This document shows, one piece after another, positions 37,798 through 47,800 of a DNA stretch of 64,000 bases; the stretch's first letter is position 1; each line of letters starts with the position of its first letter. The DNA comes from Flavihumibacter sp. ZG627. Its GTDB lineage: Bacteria; Bacteroidota; Bacteroidia; Chitinophagales; Chitinophagaceae. The DNA lies in NCBI RefSeq assembly GCF_000814325.1, contig NZ_JPHF01000004.1, positions 62,001 through 126,000 on the forward strand, given 5' to 3'. Both the position numbers and the translations under genes were made by a program. The notes under the pieces are model-generated. The model was not told the origin of the DNA and made no database searches. It saw nothing but the letters and a program-made list of their open reading frames with translations.

Positions 37798-37833
37798 GCG
37801 ATAGCAGCAAAGCTAATACTTTGCTGCTATCGC
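37798..37833 (-). terminator. Perfect 15-bp hairpin between rpsU and xerC
   Basis: GCGATAGCAGCAAAG (37798-37812) and its perfect complement (37819-37833) flank a 6-nt loop. On the minus strand it is followed by TTTTGT, so it can terminate the rpsU transcript. It ends 6 bp before the xerC start. The sequence TAGCTTTG (37808-37815, minus strand) inside the loop and second arm also matches a -7 promoter element. Confidence 0.7.
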
Positions 37834-37857
37834 ATCACACTATAAAGATGTAGATAA

Positions 37858-38055
37858 TCAGATTTCGATCTTACCGCTGGAGATCTGCTGCTTGTAAACA
37901 GCCTTCAACACCTGGGCACGACGCTTAATAGACGGCTTTGTGAATGACTGACGTTCTCTTAGTTGCAACAGCACTTTAGCCTTTTCAAACTTTTTCTTGT
38001 ACTTCTTGAGCGCCTTGTCAATGTTTTCGCAATCTTTTGAATCGATGATCAGCAT
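37858..38055 (-). CDS. rpsU: Ribosomal protein bS21
   Basis: A 65-residue basic protein (LIIDSKDCENIDKALKKYKK and KPSIKRRAQVLKA) of the 30S platform. An upstream in-frame ATG exists at 38124, but the ATG at 38053-38055 has a perfect Shine-Dalgarno 8 nt away and gives the normal bS21 length. In the Bacteroidota ribosome bS21 helps to hide the anti-Shine-Dalgarno of 16S rRNA, which agrees with rpsU being a rare gene with such a site. Confidence 0.95.
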   Translation of the reverse strand: MLIIDSKDCENIDKALKKYKKKFEKAKVLLQLRERQSFTKPSIKRRAQVLKAVYKQQISSGKIEI

Positions 38056-38063
38056 GGTAATAT

Positions 38064-38072
38064 ACCTCCTTT
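38064..38072 (-). promoter_or_regulatory. Perfect Shine-Dalgarno sequence of rpsU
   Basis: AAAGGAGGT, 8 nt before the ATG, complements the 16S rRNA 3' end completely. The other start sites I inspected here do not show such a site. This matches the published idea that ribosomes lacking bS21 translate rpsU preferentially and so restore bS21. Confidence 0.85.
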
Positions 38073-38089
38073 GGTAATTTTTTGGAGGG

Positions 38090-38120
38090 CAAAGATAGGA
38101 AACAATATAAAAATACCAAA
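38090..38120 (-). promoter_or_regulatory. Candidate rpsU promoter
   Basis: TTTG (38117-38120), a 19-nt spacer and TATCTTTG (38090-38097) on the minus strand, a full consensus match. The predicted start near 38083 gives a leader of about 28 nt that holds the Shine-Dalgarno. Confidence 0.75.
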
Positions 38121-38206
38121 TCATTTGTAACTAAATTTCCCTTCTTTTTAGACCCTTTTGATTATCCAGAGCGTCCTTTTAATCAATTAACTCCTAATTT
38201 GCGACT

Positions 38207-38806
38207 ATGTTTACCGGAATTATTGAAACCATCGGAATAGTGGAAAGCATTGAAAAAGAGGGCAGTAATTCTATATTCTGGCTGAATTCGACCCTTTCCA
38301 ACACCTTCAAAATTGATCAGAGTGTAGCACACAATGGTGTTTGTCTTACTATTGACCAACTTTCAGAAGATAAGCATCGGGTAACTGCGATTTCAGAAAC
38401 ACTGGAGAAAACTGAACTGGGTTCGTGGAAAGTGGGAGCATTGGTTAATCTCGAGCGTTGCATGGTGATGAATGGCCGGATTGATGGCCATATTGTTCAG
38501 GGCCATGTTGACTGCACCGCAACCTGTTTAGAAAAGGTTGATATGGATGGAAGCTGGGAGTTCCGGTTTCGCATCCCTCCACAATTTTCCACATTAATCA
38601 TTGAAAAAGGATCGATTTGCCTGAATGGGATCAGTCTTACCATCTTCAATGTCAGTATAGATGAGTTTTCGGTGGCAATTATACCGTATACATTTACCCA
38701 CACCAATATTGGAACTATCGAAGTGGGGATGAGGGTGAATATAGAATTTGATATCATAGGAAAATATGCCAATCGGATTGCAGAGTTAAAAACCACCATT
38801 AAATAA
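38207..38806 (+). CDS. ribE: Riboflavin synthase, alpha subunit
   Basis: A 199-residue protein with two repeated lumazine-binding barrels (about residues 1-90 and 95-190). It converts two molecules of 6,7-dimethyl-8-ribityllumazine to riboflavin. Signatures are MFTGIIETIG at the start, NGVCLTI in the first repeat and GHIVQGHVD plus SICLNGISLTI in the second. No other rib genes are adjacent and I see no FMN riboswitch in the 150 bp before it. The membrane-protein gene starts 13 bp downstream, so they may share a transcript. Confidence 0.95.
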   Translation: MFTGIIETIGIVESIEKEGSNSIFWLNSTLSNTFKIDQSVAHNGVCLTIDQLSEDKHRVTAISETLEKTELGSWKVGALVNLERCMVMNGRIDGHIVQGHVDCTATCLEKVDMDGSWEFRFRIPPQFSTLIIEKGSICLNGISLTIFNVSIDEFSVAIIPYTFTHTNIGTIEVGMRVNIEFDIIGKYANRIAELKTTIK

Positions 38807-38819
38807 TATAATACGGCAC

Positions 38820-40526
38820 ATGCTTCTTGTTCTTCTGGCCCAGCTTATTATTTCGCTTTACAGCGTTTTAACAGGTTTTATTTTCTACCGGCTGGCATTA
38901 ACAAATGATTCAAAAGAACATCCATCCATAAGCAGGCCATTGATAAATCATTTCATTACCGGACTTGCAATCATTACCTGTTTCGCCCAGTTAGCAAATT
39001 TTGGTTTCCCTCTAAATGGTAAAATTTTCATTGCCTATTCATTCTTATTAATTGCAGGGGTGTTTATTTTCAGAAGAGACCTGCTTCTTTTTTTCTCCCG
39101 GCTCCAAAAACCCAGGTTGAATGTAATTAATACCCTATCCTTCCTGGCATTCGGAACCATGGTAATAGTTATTGCAAGTGGCCCAACCATTATGGATGAT
39201 ACCGAATCTTATCACATGCAGTTGATCCGTTGGAGTAAAACATATAATACAGTTCCCGGAATCGCGAACCTGCATGAACGGTATGGGTTTCAATCCTCCT
39301 GGTTTGCTCTATCTGCGTTTTTTTTCCAGGCTCCCATGAGTTATAATTTTTTTGCGGCATTAAATGGTACAGTATGCATATGGTTAAGCTATTACCTGAT
39401 TTCAAATATTTCATATTCCTCGGCAAATAATAAGGAAACTATACTGGCATGGGCAAGTTTTCTAATGCTTCTGGCACTAACATTATCCTGGCCTCTACTG
39501 AGAGGATCGTCCACAAATTCAAATTATGATTTCATTGCAACAACAGTAATAATTATACTTGTTGCTCAGGAGTTTGAAGCTCGCACAATAAACTCGCGAT
39601 CCGGAAATGAATTGGAATGGATCCTTTGGCCTGCTTATCTTTTTTCTGTTCGCATAATAAATTACCCGATGCTAATGCTGTTGTTGGTGAGCGTATTCTA
39701 TATGCTTCGACGCAGACAATACAGTCAAATGCTCCGGATAATCATTCCCTCCCTGCTATTAGCGGGAGCAATGATTGGCAGAACCTATATAAGCTCCGGC
39801 TACCCCTTTTTCCCATCAATGGAGTTTGATTTTTTTGAACCCGACTGGAAAGTGCCGCAGGAACTTGTGCAGGAATTACTGAGATTCATCAAATATTATA
39901 ACAGGGCTTCAACAGAATATCAAGACCTTGCCACTACGAAGTCTATGGGTATGTGGGGTTGGATACCCGCATGGTTTTCATACCTCCCGGGTTTTGATAA
40001 AGTGCTGATACTAATAATACCCATTGGATTATTAACAACCACATACCTGGTATTCGTAAAATATAAGGGTATTAGGGTATTGAACTTTAAAATATTATTC
40101 CTGGTTATTCTGTTTCAAATTATCTCATGGTTTCTGGTGGCACCCGATCCCCGGTTCAGTTATGGGGCATTACTACTCATTGCCATTTGTCCGGCTTATT
40201 TCCTTAAAAATTCCAGGTTCTTACAGAAAGGAAAAATTCTATCTGCCAGCATACTTCTTTTATCCGCAGCTGTATTCGCATATACAGGCAAAAAAATAGT
40301 GACTGATAATAATTATAAGCATTTCCTTTCCCCTATTAAGAACCCGGTTCCTGAATTCAATACAGTTAATGTAGATGGCATTCAAGTAGTGATCCCGAAG
40401 AAACTTGGAAATAAATGGAATCCCCGGTGTTATTGCCTTCCATTGCCCTGTACATATACCCTGCAGCATAAACTTACACATCGAGGTAGCACTATTGCAG
40501 ATGGGTTTAAGATCAAAAAGAATTAA
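38820..40526 (+). CDS. Polytopic membrane protein, GT-C-like, function unknown (copy 1)
   Basis: A 568-residue inner-membrane protein with at least 10 hydrophobic helices, a paralogue of the protein at 41305. After the early helices a loop reads DDTESYHMQLIRWS, then TVPGIANLHERYGFQSSWF. The acidic residue(s) in the first large loop recall GT-C glycosyltransferases. The C-terminal 55 residues are soluble and share with the paralogue C...PLPC(T/A)Y and RGS(T/S)I(A/R)DGF, probably outside the membrane with a disulfide. From memory it resembles proteins annotated as LIC_10190-like membrane proteins, which have no known function. I would not assign a substrate. Confidence 0.65.
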   Translation: MLLVLLAQLIISLYSVLTGFIFYRLALTNDSKEHPSISRPLINHFITGLAIITCFAQLANFGFPLNGKIFIAYSFLLIAGVFIFRRDLLLFFSRLQKPRLNVINTLSFLAFGTMVIVIASGPTIMDDTESYHMQLIRWSKTYNTVPGIANLHERYGFQSSWFALSAFFFQAPMSYNFFAALNGTVCIWLSYYLISNISYSSANNKETILAWASFLMLLALTLSWPLLRGSSTNSNYDFIATTVIIILVAQEFEARTINSRSGNELEWILWPAYLFSVRIINYPMLMLLLVSVFYMLRRRQYSQMLRIIIPSLLLAGAMIGRTYISSGYPFFPSMEFDFFEPDWKVPQELVQELLRFIKYYNRASTEYQDLATTKSMGMWGWIPAWFSYLPGFDKVLILIIPIGLLTTTYLVFVKYKGIRVLNFKILFLVILFQIISWFLVAPDPRFSYGALLLIAICPAYFLKNSRFLQKGKILSASILLLSAAVFAYTGKKIVTDNNYKHFLSPIKNPVPEFNTVNVDGIQVVIPKKLGNKWNPRCYCLPLPCTYTLQHKLTHRGSTIADGFKIKKN

Positions 40527-40566
40527 TTTCCCAATTATGAAACAATCTTTGATACATCTTTAAGTG

Positions 40567-41304
40567 ATGCCTGAAAAAATCATATCCGATAAAGACGAGA
40601 TAGGCTCTTCAACTCTGCAGGCTATAAGCAATGCAAATAAATTCAACCGATGGATGTATGAGAATATCAGGCCTTACATCAATGGGAATGTACTTGAAAT
40701 CGGAAGCGGAATCGGTAATATATCGGAGTTTCTGCTTAAAGATCACAAAGTGACCCTCTCGGATATAAATCCTGATTATTGTCACTACCTTAAAAACCGC
40801 TTCAAGGGAAATGCTTGTCTGGAAGGAATAATGGGGATAGATCTGGTGGATCCTGAATTCGATATAAAATACTCAGGTATTACCAAAAAGTATGGAACGG
40901 TCGTTCTTTTAAATGTGATTGAACATATCAAAGAACAAGATGAGGCCTTAATAAATATCCAAAAAATATTATCACCGGGTGGAAGACTAATTATGCTTGC
41001 ACCATCTTATGAATCACTCTACTGCAAAATAGATAAGGGCCTGGGGCATTATAGGCGCTACACCAAAGATACAATGCAACAATTGCTTGAAAACAATGGA
41101 TTCAATGTTGTTCACAGTCAGTATTTTAATTTCACGGGGATATTAGGATGGTATGTGTTTGGGAAATTGTTAGGGAAAGAAAAGATCGGTAACGGGGAAA
41201 TGAAGATATATGAAACTCTGGTCCCCCTTATTAAAATAGTTGACCGATTTACCAATAGAGTTGCAGGACTTTCTATTATTCAGGTTGGAATAAAGCAAGC
41301 ATAG
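40567..41304 (+). CDS. Class I SAM-dependent methyltransferase
   Basis: A 245-residue protein with motif I VLEIGSGIGNIS near residue 38, the acidic end of strand 2 in LSDINPDY, and post-motif LLNVIEHI and LSPGGRLIMLAP. The last about 60 residues contain an amphipathic, possibly membrane-associated part (GILGWYVFGKLLG). The frame begins with GTG at 40564. ATG at 40567 is the better start. The substrate is unknown. Its position between two paralogous membrane proteins, with the second starting at the next base after its stop, suggests it modifies a product handled by them, for example a lipid-linked glycan. Confidence 0.82.
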   Translation: MPEKIISDKDEIGSSTLQAISNANKFNRWMYENIRPYINGNVLEIGSGIGNISEFLLKDHKVTLSDINPDYCHYLKNRFKGNACLEGIMGIDLVDPEFDIKYSGITKKYGTVVLLNVIEHIKEQDEALINIQKILSPGGRLIMLAPSYESLYCKIDKGLGHYRRYTKDTMQQLLENNGFNVVHSQYFNFTGILGWYVFGKLLGKEKIGNGEMKIYETLVPLIKIVDRFTNRVAGLSIIQVGIKQA

Positions 41305-42993
41305 ATGTTACAGGTAATAGCAGCAATAATTTACATTTCAGTCATCTGCTGGTTATGGGGACAAATGCTGCTGAACGCGATTAACCTTTACATGAACCAT
41401 CAAAATTCAACACCAGTTATTGATGTTGAATTTTCCTGCCTCACAGGACTTTCTTTTATAGGCATCGTGCTTCAGGTTCTTTGTTTGTTTATGCCCTTAG
41501 GCGGATGGGGAATTCATTTGTTATTTGCCTTGCCGCCACTGTTATTCTATTTCAGCAACAGACGCTTACCCTATGTATTTATCAATGCTCTTCGTCATAG
41601 ATTTTCAGGATTAAATATTGCAGGCTGGGGATTTTTCATAACAGGGAGTTTATTTGTTCTGGCCATACATCCGTGGCATGTTATTAATCCGGATACTACA
41701 GGCTATCATGCCCCTATCATAGAGTGGACGCTACAATATGGAACAGTGCCTGGCATTGCTAATCTTAATGGAAGACTTGGACTTAGCAGTAGCTGGTTCA
41801 TATTGTCGGCATTTTTCAAATTTGATTTTACAGGAACAGGCGCACTTACTTTCATAAATGCTGTTGTTCTGATATGGTGCATATCTTATACTGCCGGTGT
41901 CCTAAATAAACAACTCCGGAAGCAATCTGGATTCATCGTAGTCAGTATAATATGGATTGCATTCATTTTTGGAATATACACGATGATTTACCAGGCAGCT
42001 AGTTCAGCTAGCCCGGATTTTATAATCTGTATTTTCTTATGGTCAGCTTTTCTCCTTCTGCTTGACACTGATACAAAAAGTGAATATGCCATGGAAAGTG
42101 AAATGGCTTTAATAATCCTGGCTTTCGCTGTTACTTTAAAAATATCTGCCGCCGCGGCAATACTCCTGATTCCATTAATCTACAAAAACATACCATCGTC
42201 TTCATCAATTAAGAAGATCCTGTTTATATCCATTCCCCTAATACTTTCACTTGGGGCCTTCCTGGCACGTAATGTTATCCTTTCGGGGTACCCGCTTTTT
42301 CCTTCAACCATGTTTAACTTTTTCGATGTGGACTGGAAATTTTCTCCTCAGCTGGCAGAAGAAATTGAAATCTATATAACTGCATTTGCCAGGGCAGGAA
42401 GTGTTGAGTGGGAGGACTATAAAGATATATCGAACCTGAAATTTTCAGAATGGAGCCAATTATGGTGGAACGCATTAACCTTTATGGAAAAAATTTTCTT
42501 TTTTTCTGTTTTAGTTTCCATTTCCTATCTGCTTTTGAATATAAAAAAAATATTTGCAACGAAAACTCTGGGGTGGATAACAATAGTTTGCCTGATCAGC
42601 AGTATCCTATGGATGACAAAAGTTCCTGCATTGAGATTTTCGCAGGCCTATCTTTTACCGTTAATCCTGATTTCAGTATGGTTGATGATCGATAGAGTTA
42701 AATCGATCATTCCTAAAAAACACCCCAACATTGCAGTAATAATACTAATTCTCTTTATTGGAGGATACAGTATATATCGTTTTTATACATTTTTCGATGC
42801 AGTAAACATTTTTCGGCCATATGGCACTATTAACTCACCTGGCACTTTCAGGAACTGTAATGGGATTTATATTTTCATCCCACAGAACCCAAATGGTTGT
42901 GGCACCAATCCCTTACCATGTGCTTACAATAGCTGTGAAACATTCGAACCACGGGGATCAAGTATTAGAGATGGGTTCCGCTCAAAAAAATAA
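41305..42993 (+). CDS. Polytopic membrane protein, GT-C-like, function unknown (copy 2)
   Basis: A 562-residue paralogue of the protein at 38820. It shares PDTTGYHAPIIEW, TVPGIANLNGRLGLSSSWF and the GYPLFPSTMFNFFDVDWK segment (copy 1: GYPFFPSMEFDFFEPDWK), and the C-terminal C...PLPCAY and RGSSIRDGF motif. About 11 hydrophobic helices lie between. The ATG follows directly on the stop of the methyltransferase gene. Its stop codon abuts the stop of the convergent Hsp70 gene at 42994. The two copies have diverged strongly, so duplication is old. A role in surface polysaccharide or lipid modification is a guess. Confidence 0.65.
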   Translation: MLQVIAAIIYISVICWLWGQMLLNAINLYMNHQNSTPVIDVEFSCLTGLSFIGIVLQVLCLFMPLGGWGIHLLFALPPLLFYFSNRRLPYVFINALRHRFSGLNIAGWGFFITGSLFVLAIHPWHVINPDTTGYHAPIIEWTLQYGTVPGIANLNGRLGLSSSWFILSAFFKFDFTGTGALTFINAVVLIWCISYTAGVLNKQLRKQSGFIVVSIIWIAFIFGIYTMIYQAASSASPDFIICIFLWSAFLLLLDTDTKSEYAMESEMALIILAFAVTLKISAAAAILLIPLIYKNIPSSSSIKKILFISIPLILSLGAFLARNVILSGYPLFPSTMFNFFDVDWKFSPQLAEEIEIYITAFARAGSVEWEDYKDISNLKFSEWSQLWWNALTFMEKIFFFSVLVSISYLLLNIKKIFATKTLGWITIVCLISSILWMTKVPALRFSQAYLLPLILISVWLMIDRVKSIIPKKHPNIAVIILILFIGGYSIYRFYTFFDAVNIFRPYGTINSPGTFRNCNGIYIFIPQNPNGCGTNPLPCAYNSCETFEPRGSSIRDGFRSKK

Positions 42994-44862
42994 TTAATAA
43001 TTATCAGAAATGTTTTTACCTCCTATGGCTTTCCGGATGGCTATGTCCATCAATCTTTCGGCATAGGGGCGTGATATTTCGTTCAGTTTTTCAATTTGAA
43101 ATTGCAGTTCATCTTTTGTTCCCTGAGATATCAGGTTGCGGAGTGCGTTAATAGCCTCATTTGTCTGATCAACTTCTGAGGGGGTCAGGTATTCCTTATT
43201 CTTCTCAATGAAATTTAGTGTTGTGTCTATCAGTTGAGCAGCCTCGGTTTTCGCCTCTGTTAATGCCCGGGTCTTAATATCATCTTTAGCATTAATAATA
43301 GAATCCATCAACATCTTCTCTACTTCTGAGTCGGTAAGTCCGTATTGTGGTTTAACTTCAATGCTTTGCTCCGTACCGCTTCTTATCTCCTTTGCATTTA
43401 CGAGTAAAATGCCATCTGCATTTATCAGGAAACTGATCTCCACTTTAGGTAAACCCGCAGGCATTGCGGGTATACCTTCCAAAATAAACGATGCTAATTT
43501 GCGGTTATCTTTTACAAGATCACGTTCACCCTGAAAAACAGAAATGACAATGCCTGATTGTCCATCTTTTTGTGAAGTGTAATTACGTGACACACGTGTT
43601 GGAATCTTGGTGTTCCGGGGAATCAACACATCCATCAACCCACCCATAGTTTCCACACCCAGAGATAGAGGTGTAATGTCAAGCAACAACATTTCCTTAT
43701 TGTTTCCAGCAAGGATATTGGCTTGCACAGCAGCACCAAGAGCTACTACTTCATCGGGGTTTAGCGTATCGTGCAATGAGAGGCCAAAAAAATCGCTCAC
43801 CAAACTCTTAATGAGAGGCGTGCGTGTAGAACCTCCAACCATAACAACCTCGTTAATATCCTGCTTTTTCAGACCCGCATCTTTCAATGCAATCTCGCAG
43901 GCACCAAGCGTTTTTGTTATGTAGGGTTGAATAAGTTTATTAAACTCAGAAACGGTAACCTGTAACTGGATATCACCAATATGGTCAATAAAAACATCCT
44001 TTGAAGATAAATGGACCTTTGCCGTCTCTGCTTTTAGACGAAGGGTTTGCATTAGTTCTTTGTCATTCTGCAGGCGCTCTTCACCGATCTTATGTTCTTT
44101 CACCCATTTTTTAACAATAAGCTGGTCGAAATCATCGCCTCCAAGATAAGTATCGCCATGAGTGGAAAGAACCTCAAAAATCCCATTATGGATCTTAAGA
44201 ATACTAATATCGAATGTACCGCCACCCAGGTCATAAACTGCGATGGCCTTTTCTTCTTCTTTATTCAATCCTATGCCATATGCAAGACTAGCTGCAGTAG
44301 GTTCATTTATTATACGGAGAACATCGAGGCCAGCGAGTCTACCCGCATCCCTTGTAGCCTGGCGCTGAGAATCATTAAAATATGCAGGCACTGTAATCAC
44401 AGCTTTAGTAACTGGTGTTTTCAATATATGTTCAGCCCTTGACCTAAGCTCTTTAAGAATAAATGATGAAAGCTCCACAGGGGTATAAAATTGAGGGCCC
44501 ACCTGTACTTTTACAAGGCTTTCAGTGTTATCATCATGAACCTTGAATGCATAAAATGATGCATTATCACGTATATCATTATATGATTTCCCCATTAGCC
44601 TTTTGGTGGAATAGATGGTATTTGCTGGATCCCTGATCAGGAGTTTCCTTGCATCCTCCCCCACCGTTATGGAATTATTTTCACCGAAGTGTACGATAGA
44701 GGGCACTAATGAAGTACCATTATGCTCTCTTAATGCCACAGGTTGATTACTATCCGGATGAATAATTGCAACCAGGCTATTTGTAGTACCCAGGTCAATG
44801 CCCACAATCATCTCTTCCTTCTGCAAACTCCCGGTCGCTATATTAATTCCAATCTTCGCCAT
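42994..44862 (-). CDS. hscA: Hsp70 chaperone, HscA-like
   Basis: A 622-residue Hsp70. The nucleotide-binding domain carries [13 protein letters not shown] (from residue 19), [14 protein letters not shown] and [12 protein letters not shown]. The substrate domain spans about 380-510 and a helical lid follows. The 17-residue N-terminal extension before the nucleotide motif and total length near 616 resemble HscA, which works with HscB on the IscU scaffold. No hscB or isc genes are adjacent, so the HscA assignment is by sequence flavour and a DnaK-like paralogue is possible. It starts 34 bp after porU2 on the same strand. Confidence 0.75.
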   Translation of the reverse strand: MAKIGINIATGSLQKEEMIVGIDLGTTNSLVAIIHPDSNQPVALREHNGTSLVPSIVHFGENNSITVGEDARKLLIRDPANTIYSTKRLMGKSYNDIRDNASFYAFKVHDDNTESLVKVQVGPQFYTPVELSSFILKELRSRAEHILKTPVTKAVITVPAYFNDSQRQATRDAGRLAGLDVLRIINEPTAASLAYGIGLNKEEEKAIAVYDLGGGTFDISILKIHNGIFEVLSTHGDTYLGGDDFDQLIVKKWVKEHKIGEERLQNDKELMQTLRLKAETAKVHLSSKDVFIDHIGDIQLQVTVSEFNKLIQPYITKTLGACEIALKDAGLKKQDINEVVMVGGSTRTPLIKSLVSDFFGLSLHDTLNPDEVVALGAAVQANILAGNNKEMLLLDITPLSLGVETMGGLMDVLIPRNTKIPTRVSRNYTSQKDGQSGIVISVFQGERDLVKDNRKLASFILEGIPAMPAGLPKVEISFLINADGILLVNAKEIRSGTEQSIEVKPQYGLTDSEVEKMLMDSIINAKDDIKTRALTEAKTEAAQLIDTTLNFIEKNKEYLTPSEVDQTNEAINALRNLISQGTKDELQFQIEKLNEISRPYAERLMDIAIRKAIGGKNISDNY

Positions 44863-44896
44863 AGAAACAAGATTTGTGTCTTCGCAAAGATAGCGA

Positions 44897-47800
44897 TTAG
44901 CGCATCAGGTACATTTTTCCATAACCACGATTGAAGAATTGGTCGGTCCGGTCACCTTCAGCCTTGTATTTGTCCATTTTTTTACCATTAAGGCTGGTTA
45001 TGACCCTATATAGATAAACGCCATTAGCGAGACGTTGTCCAAATTGGTCAGTACCATCCCATTTATACTCAGAAATATTCCTGCCTATCCTGATGGGACC
45101 CAGTTCTGCACCTGTAATTTCTTTAACGATCTTACCAGTAACCGTGAGAATCTGGATCTTGAAATTTGTAGGCACCTCACTACCGGTAAGGGTAAATACA
45201 AATGCAGTAGAAGTTGTAAATGGATTTGGATAATTCAACAGATTGGAGATCATTGGTTTGCTGATCACAAGGAATTCTACCGAGTAATCAATTTTACCGG
45301 CTGGATTGTCACTTGCATCTTTACCGGAAACAATCAATTCATAAAAATCACCCTCCTCATTGAATACTTCTGTAAAGGATGGCCTGAAATCAATAGTAGC
45401 AGTATTATCTTCTGTATTCACAGCTGGTGTAAACCTTATAGTATCATTATCGAATCTGAATTGTTTAACAACGCCATTCGGATACTTCACTTTCACAGTC
45501 ATCAGCGATGTATCATTTAGAAGTCTGAATTTTGACTCGTCCTTCAATTTGATCTGGATATGCGGTCTTGCAGATACTATATCCCCACTAAGAATATGCG
45601 TTCCATCAAAAGTTACATCCATCAATGGATTGATCTCATCCCCTTTTACAAATAGATTTCGGAAAATAAAATTATTAAAATGGTATTGCTCCGGTTGGTG
45701 ACCATCCGGATTGAAGTCAATGTATATAGTATTGGCACCAGGGAAATTCTTTGTATCAATACTGTACTGGAACCGAATAGTATCACCACTTATTAATGGT
45801 CTCATCAATGCCAGAGGCAATTCATGGGGAACATTATCCTTATCCGTAATAATTACTTTGACCTTCAGACTGTCAAAAAAAACCTTACTGACATTCTTAA
45901 AAGCAATACCTAAACTCACCTGCTCCCCTAATTCAACAGTATCCTTAGTGTTGAAAAACAAATTAGGGGCAACAGCTCCTTCAGGAATAGGATCATAGAT
46001 CAATCTCCAATATTGAAGCTGGTATGGTGTGTTATTGGCAGTATCAGTATTTACCATGCGAAGCTTCAGGAAAGGATATAAGCGGGCATCAATTTCGGAT
46101 ATATCAACATTTTTTTCATTAATCCCTATCTCCTTTAATATCGTCTCGCTATTATCGGGTTTCAGTCCTATAATCGAAATCTTCACCTCATCCTTACCTG
46201 GTTCTTCCACCTGGCTGCCATTCCAACGAAGTGATTTCCATTGTTTTGCCGGACCAAAAGCCGGGGAGGTTATAATACCGGATGTTTGTGGTGTAGGTGC
46301 AACTATACCAAAAGCCAGTTTGTCATAAATACCAGTGGAAAATTTCATCACCGGAGTAAAACCGTTCCTGTCATTCTTTCGGAAGAAAAACACCCAGGCA
46401 CGTGAACGATTGAAGCTATCAATTTGTGTGAAGCCCTGATCTAGGAGTTTATGATATAATGAATTCCCTGATCCAAATGCGGCGGTATCCGCCCTCCAGA
46501 CATCGGGATAGGTGTTGCCTGTAAACTCAGGGTTATTATTGTTCCGCACGAGTACATAGGATCCTTCTGGTATAAGGTCAATGAAATCCATTGCCCTTTT
46601 TCTCCAGTCGCGGGTGTTAACCCTATATTCAAAATTATGTGCCCTTCCCACACCACAATTAGAGTTATAACTATTGTAAAGACCAACACCACCTGTTATC
46701 TTATTGTCCCACAACTTGAAAGTATTCCGGTCGAAAACATGAAAGATGAGTTCGTCATAAATACATCCTGCCCCGGTAGGTTCTTCATTGTTTACAATGA
46801 TGGCAAAATCAGCCTGTTCAGCTGATGCTGTGGGGTAGGTTGCCTGCCTTATAAAAAGATCATTATCCCTGTTACCAAATTTCCAGTGACGGGTAACGGT
46901 ATCAATAAATATCTGCTCGACGTCAGAATTAAGATGCTGAAAGTAATGCGATTGGGAAAACCCCTCCTGCTCAGTATTTCTGAAAAAGAAGGAGCTTGTA
47001 TTCCAAAAATATTCCTGTCCGCTTGCAGGTATAAGTGCAGTTCGCCAGTAATAAACAGTGCTGTCTGAATATGTAAGTTGTGGGTCAAATTCAAGCAAAC
47101 CTCCCACAGATGAAAGGGTGATTGTTTTCTTTAGAGGGGAACTAAATAATTCCGTTGTATCAATCTCCATCACATATTGTTTCATACCACTAAAAGGATC
47201 TGCAGTAGATGCGAATAACTTTTGCGATGGATTTGAAACGATCGCATATTGGTAAGGGAATACTGGTGTCAGTTCATCTTCAAATATGAAGAAATTCTTA
47301 GAAATTGCATTATTCCCTTCATCCATCTCCGGTATCTGGGCTATACCATCTAAAACAACACTGATACTATTCTGCCCTTTATCAGTAAGTGCATTCACCG
47401 GGAGAGTAAATTCCAATGAATCAGCATATAGAACAGCTGGTCTTTTTTGATCATACAAAGTAGTACTGGTTCCATCAGCATTCGATCTTTTAATCAGCAC
47501 ATGCAGGGAGTCTCCAACTGCCTTACCCAGGTTAAAAAACTTAACCTTCAGCTTAAAGTTTTGATCTGAGATTGATATGAAATTTGACTCAAGCTGTATG
47601 AGTGATTCTTCAATCATATAATCAGGCTTTTCCTGGAAATTCATGACCAGGGCCGGATCACCATGAAGAGAAATCTGTTCAGTATGTGTACGGGCAAAAT
47701 AGTTATCTCCATAATAATCGCTCATATCATCAAGCGCATCAACCATCAACTGTCCCAATGTAGCTCCATAATCAGTTACACCCATACGCTTGTAAAATGC

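Noticed and set aside
38056-38206. FMN riboswitch before ribE
   Set aside because: The gap is only 151 bp and mostly occupied by the rpsU promoter and leader. The conserved RFN element segments are not visible.
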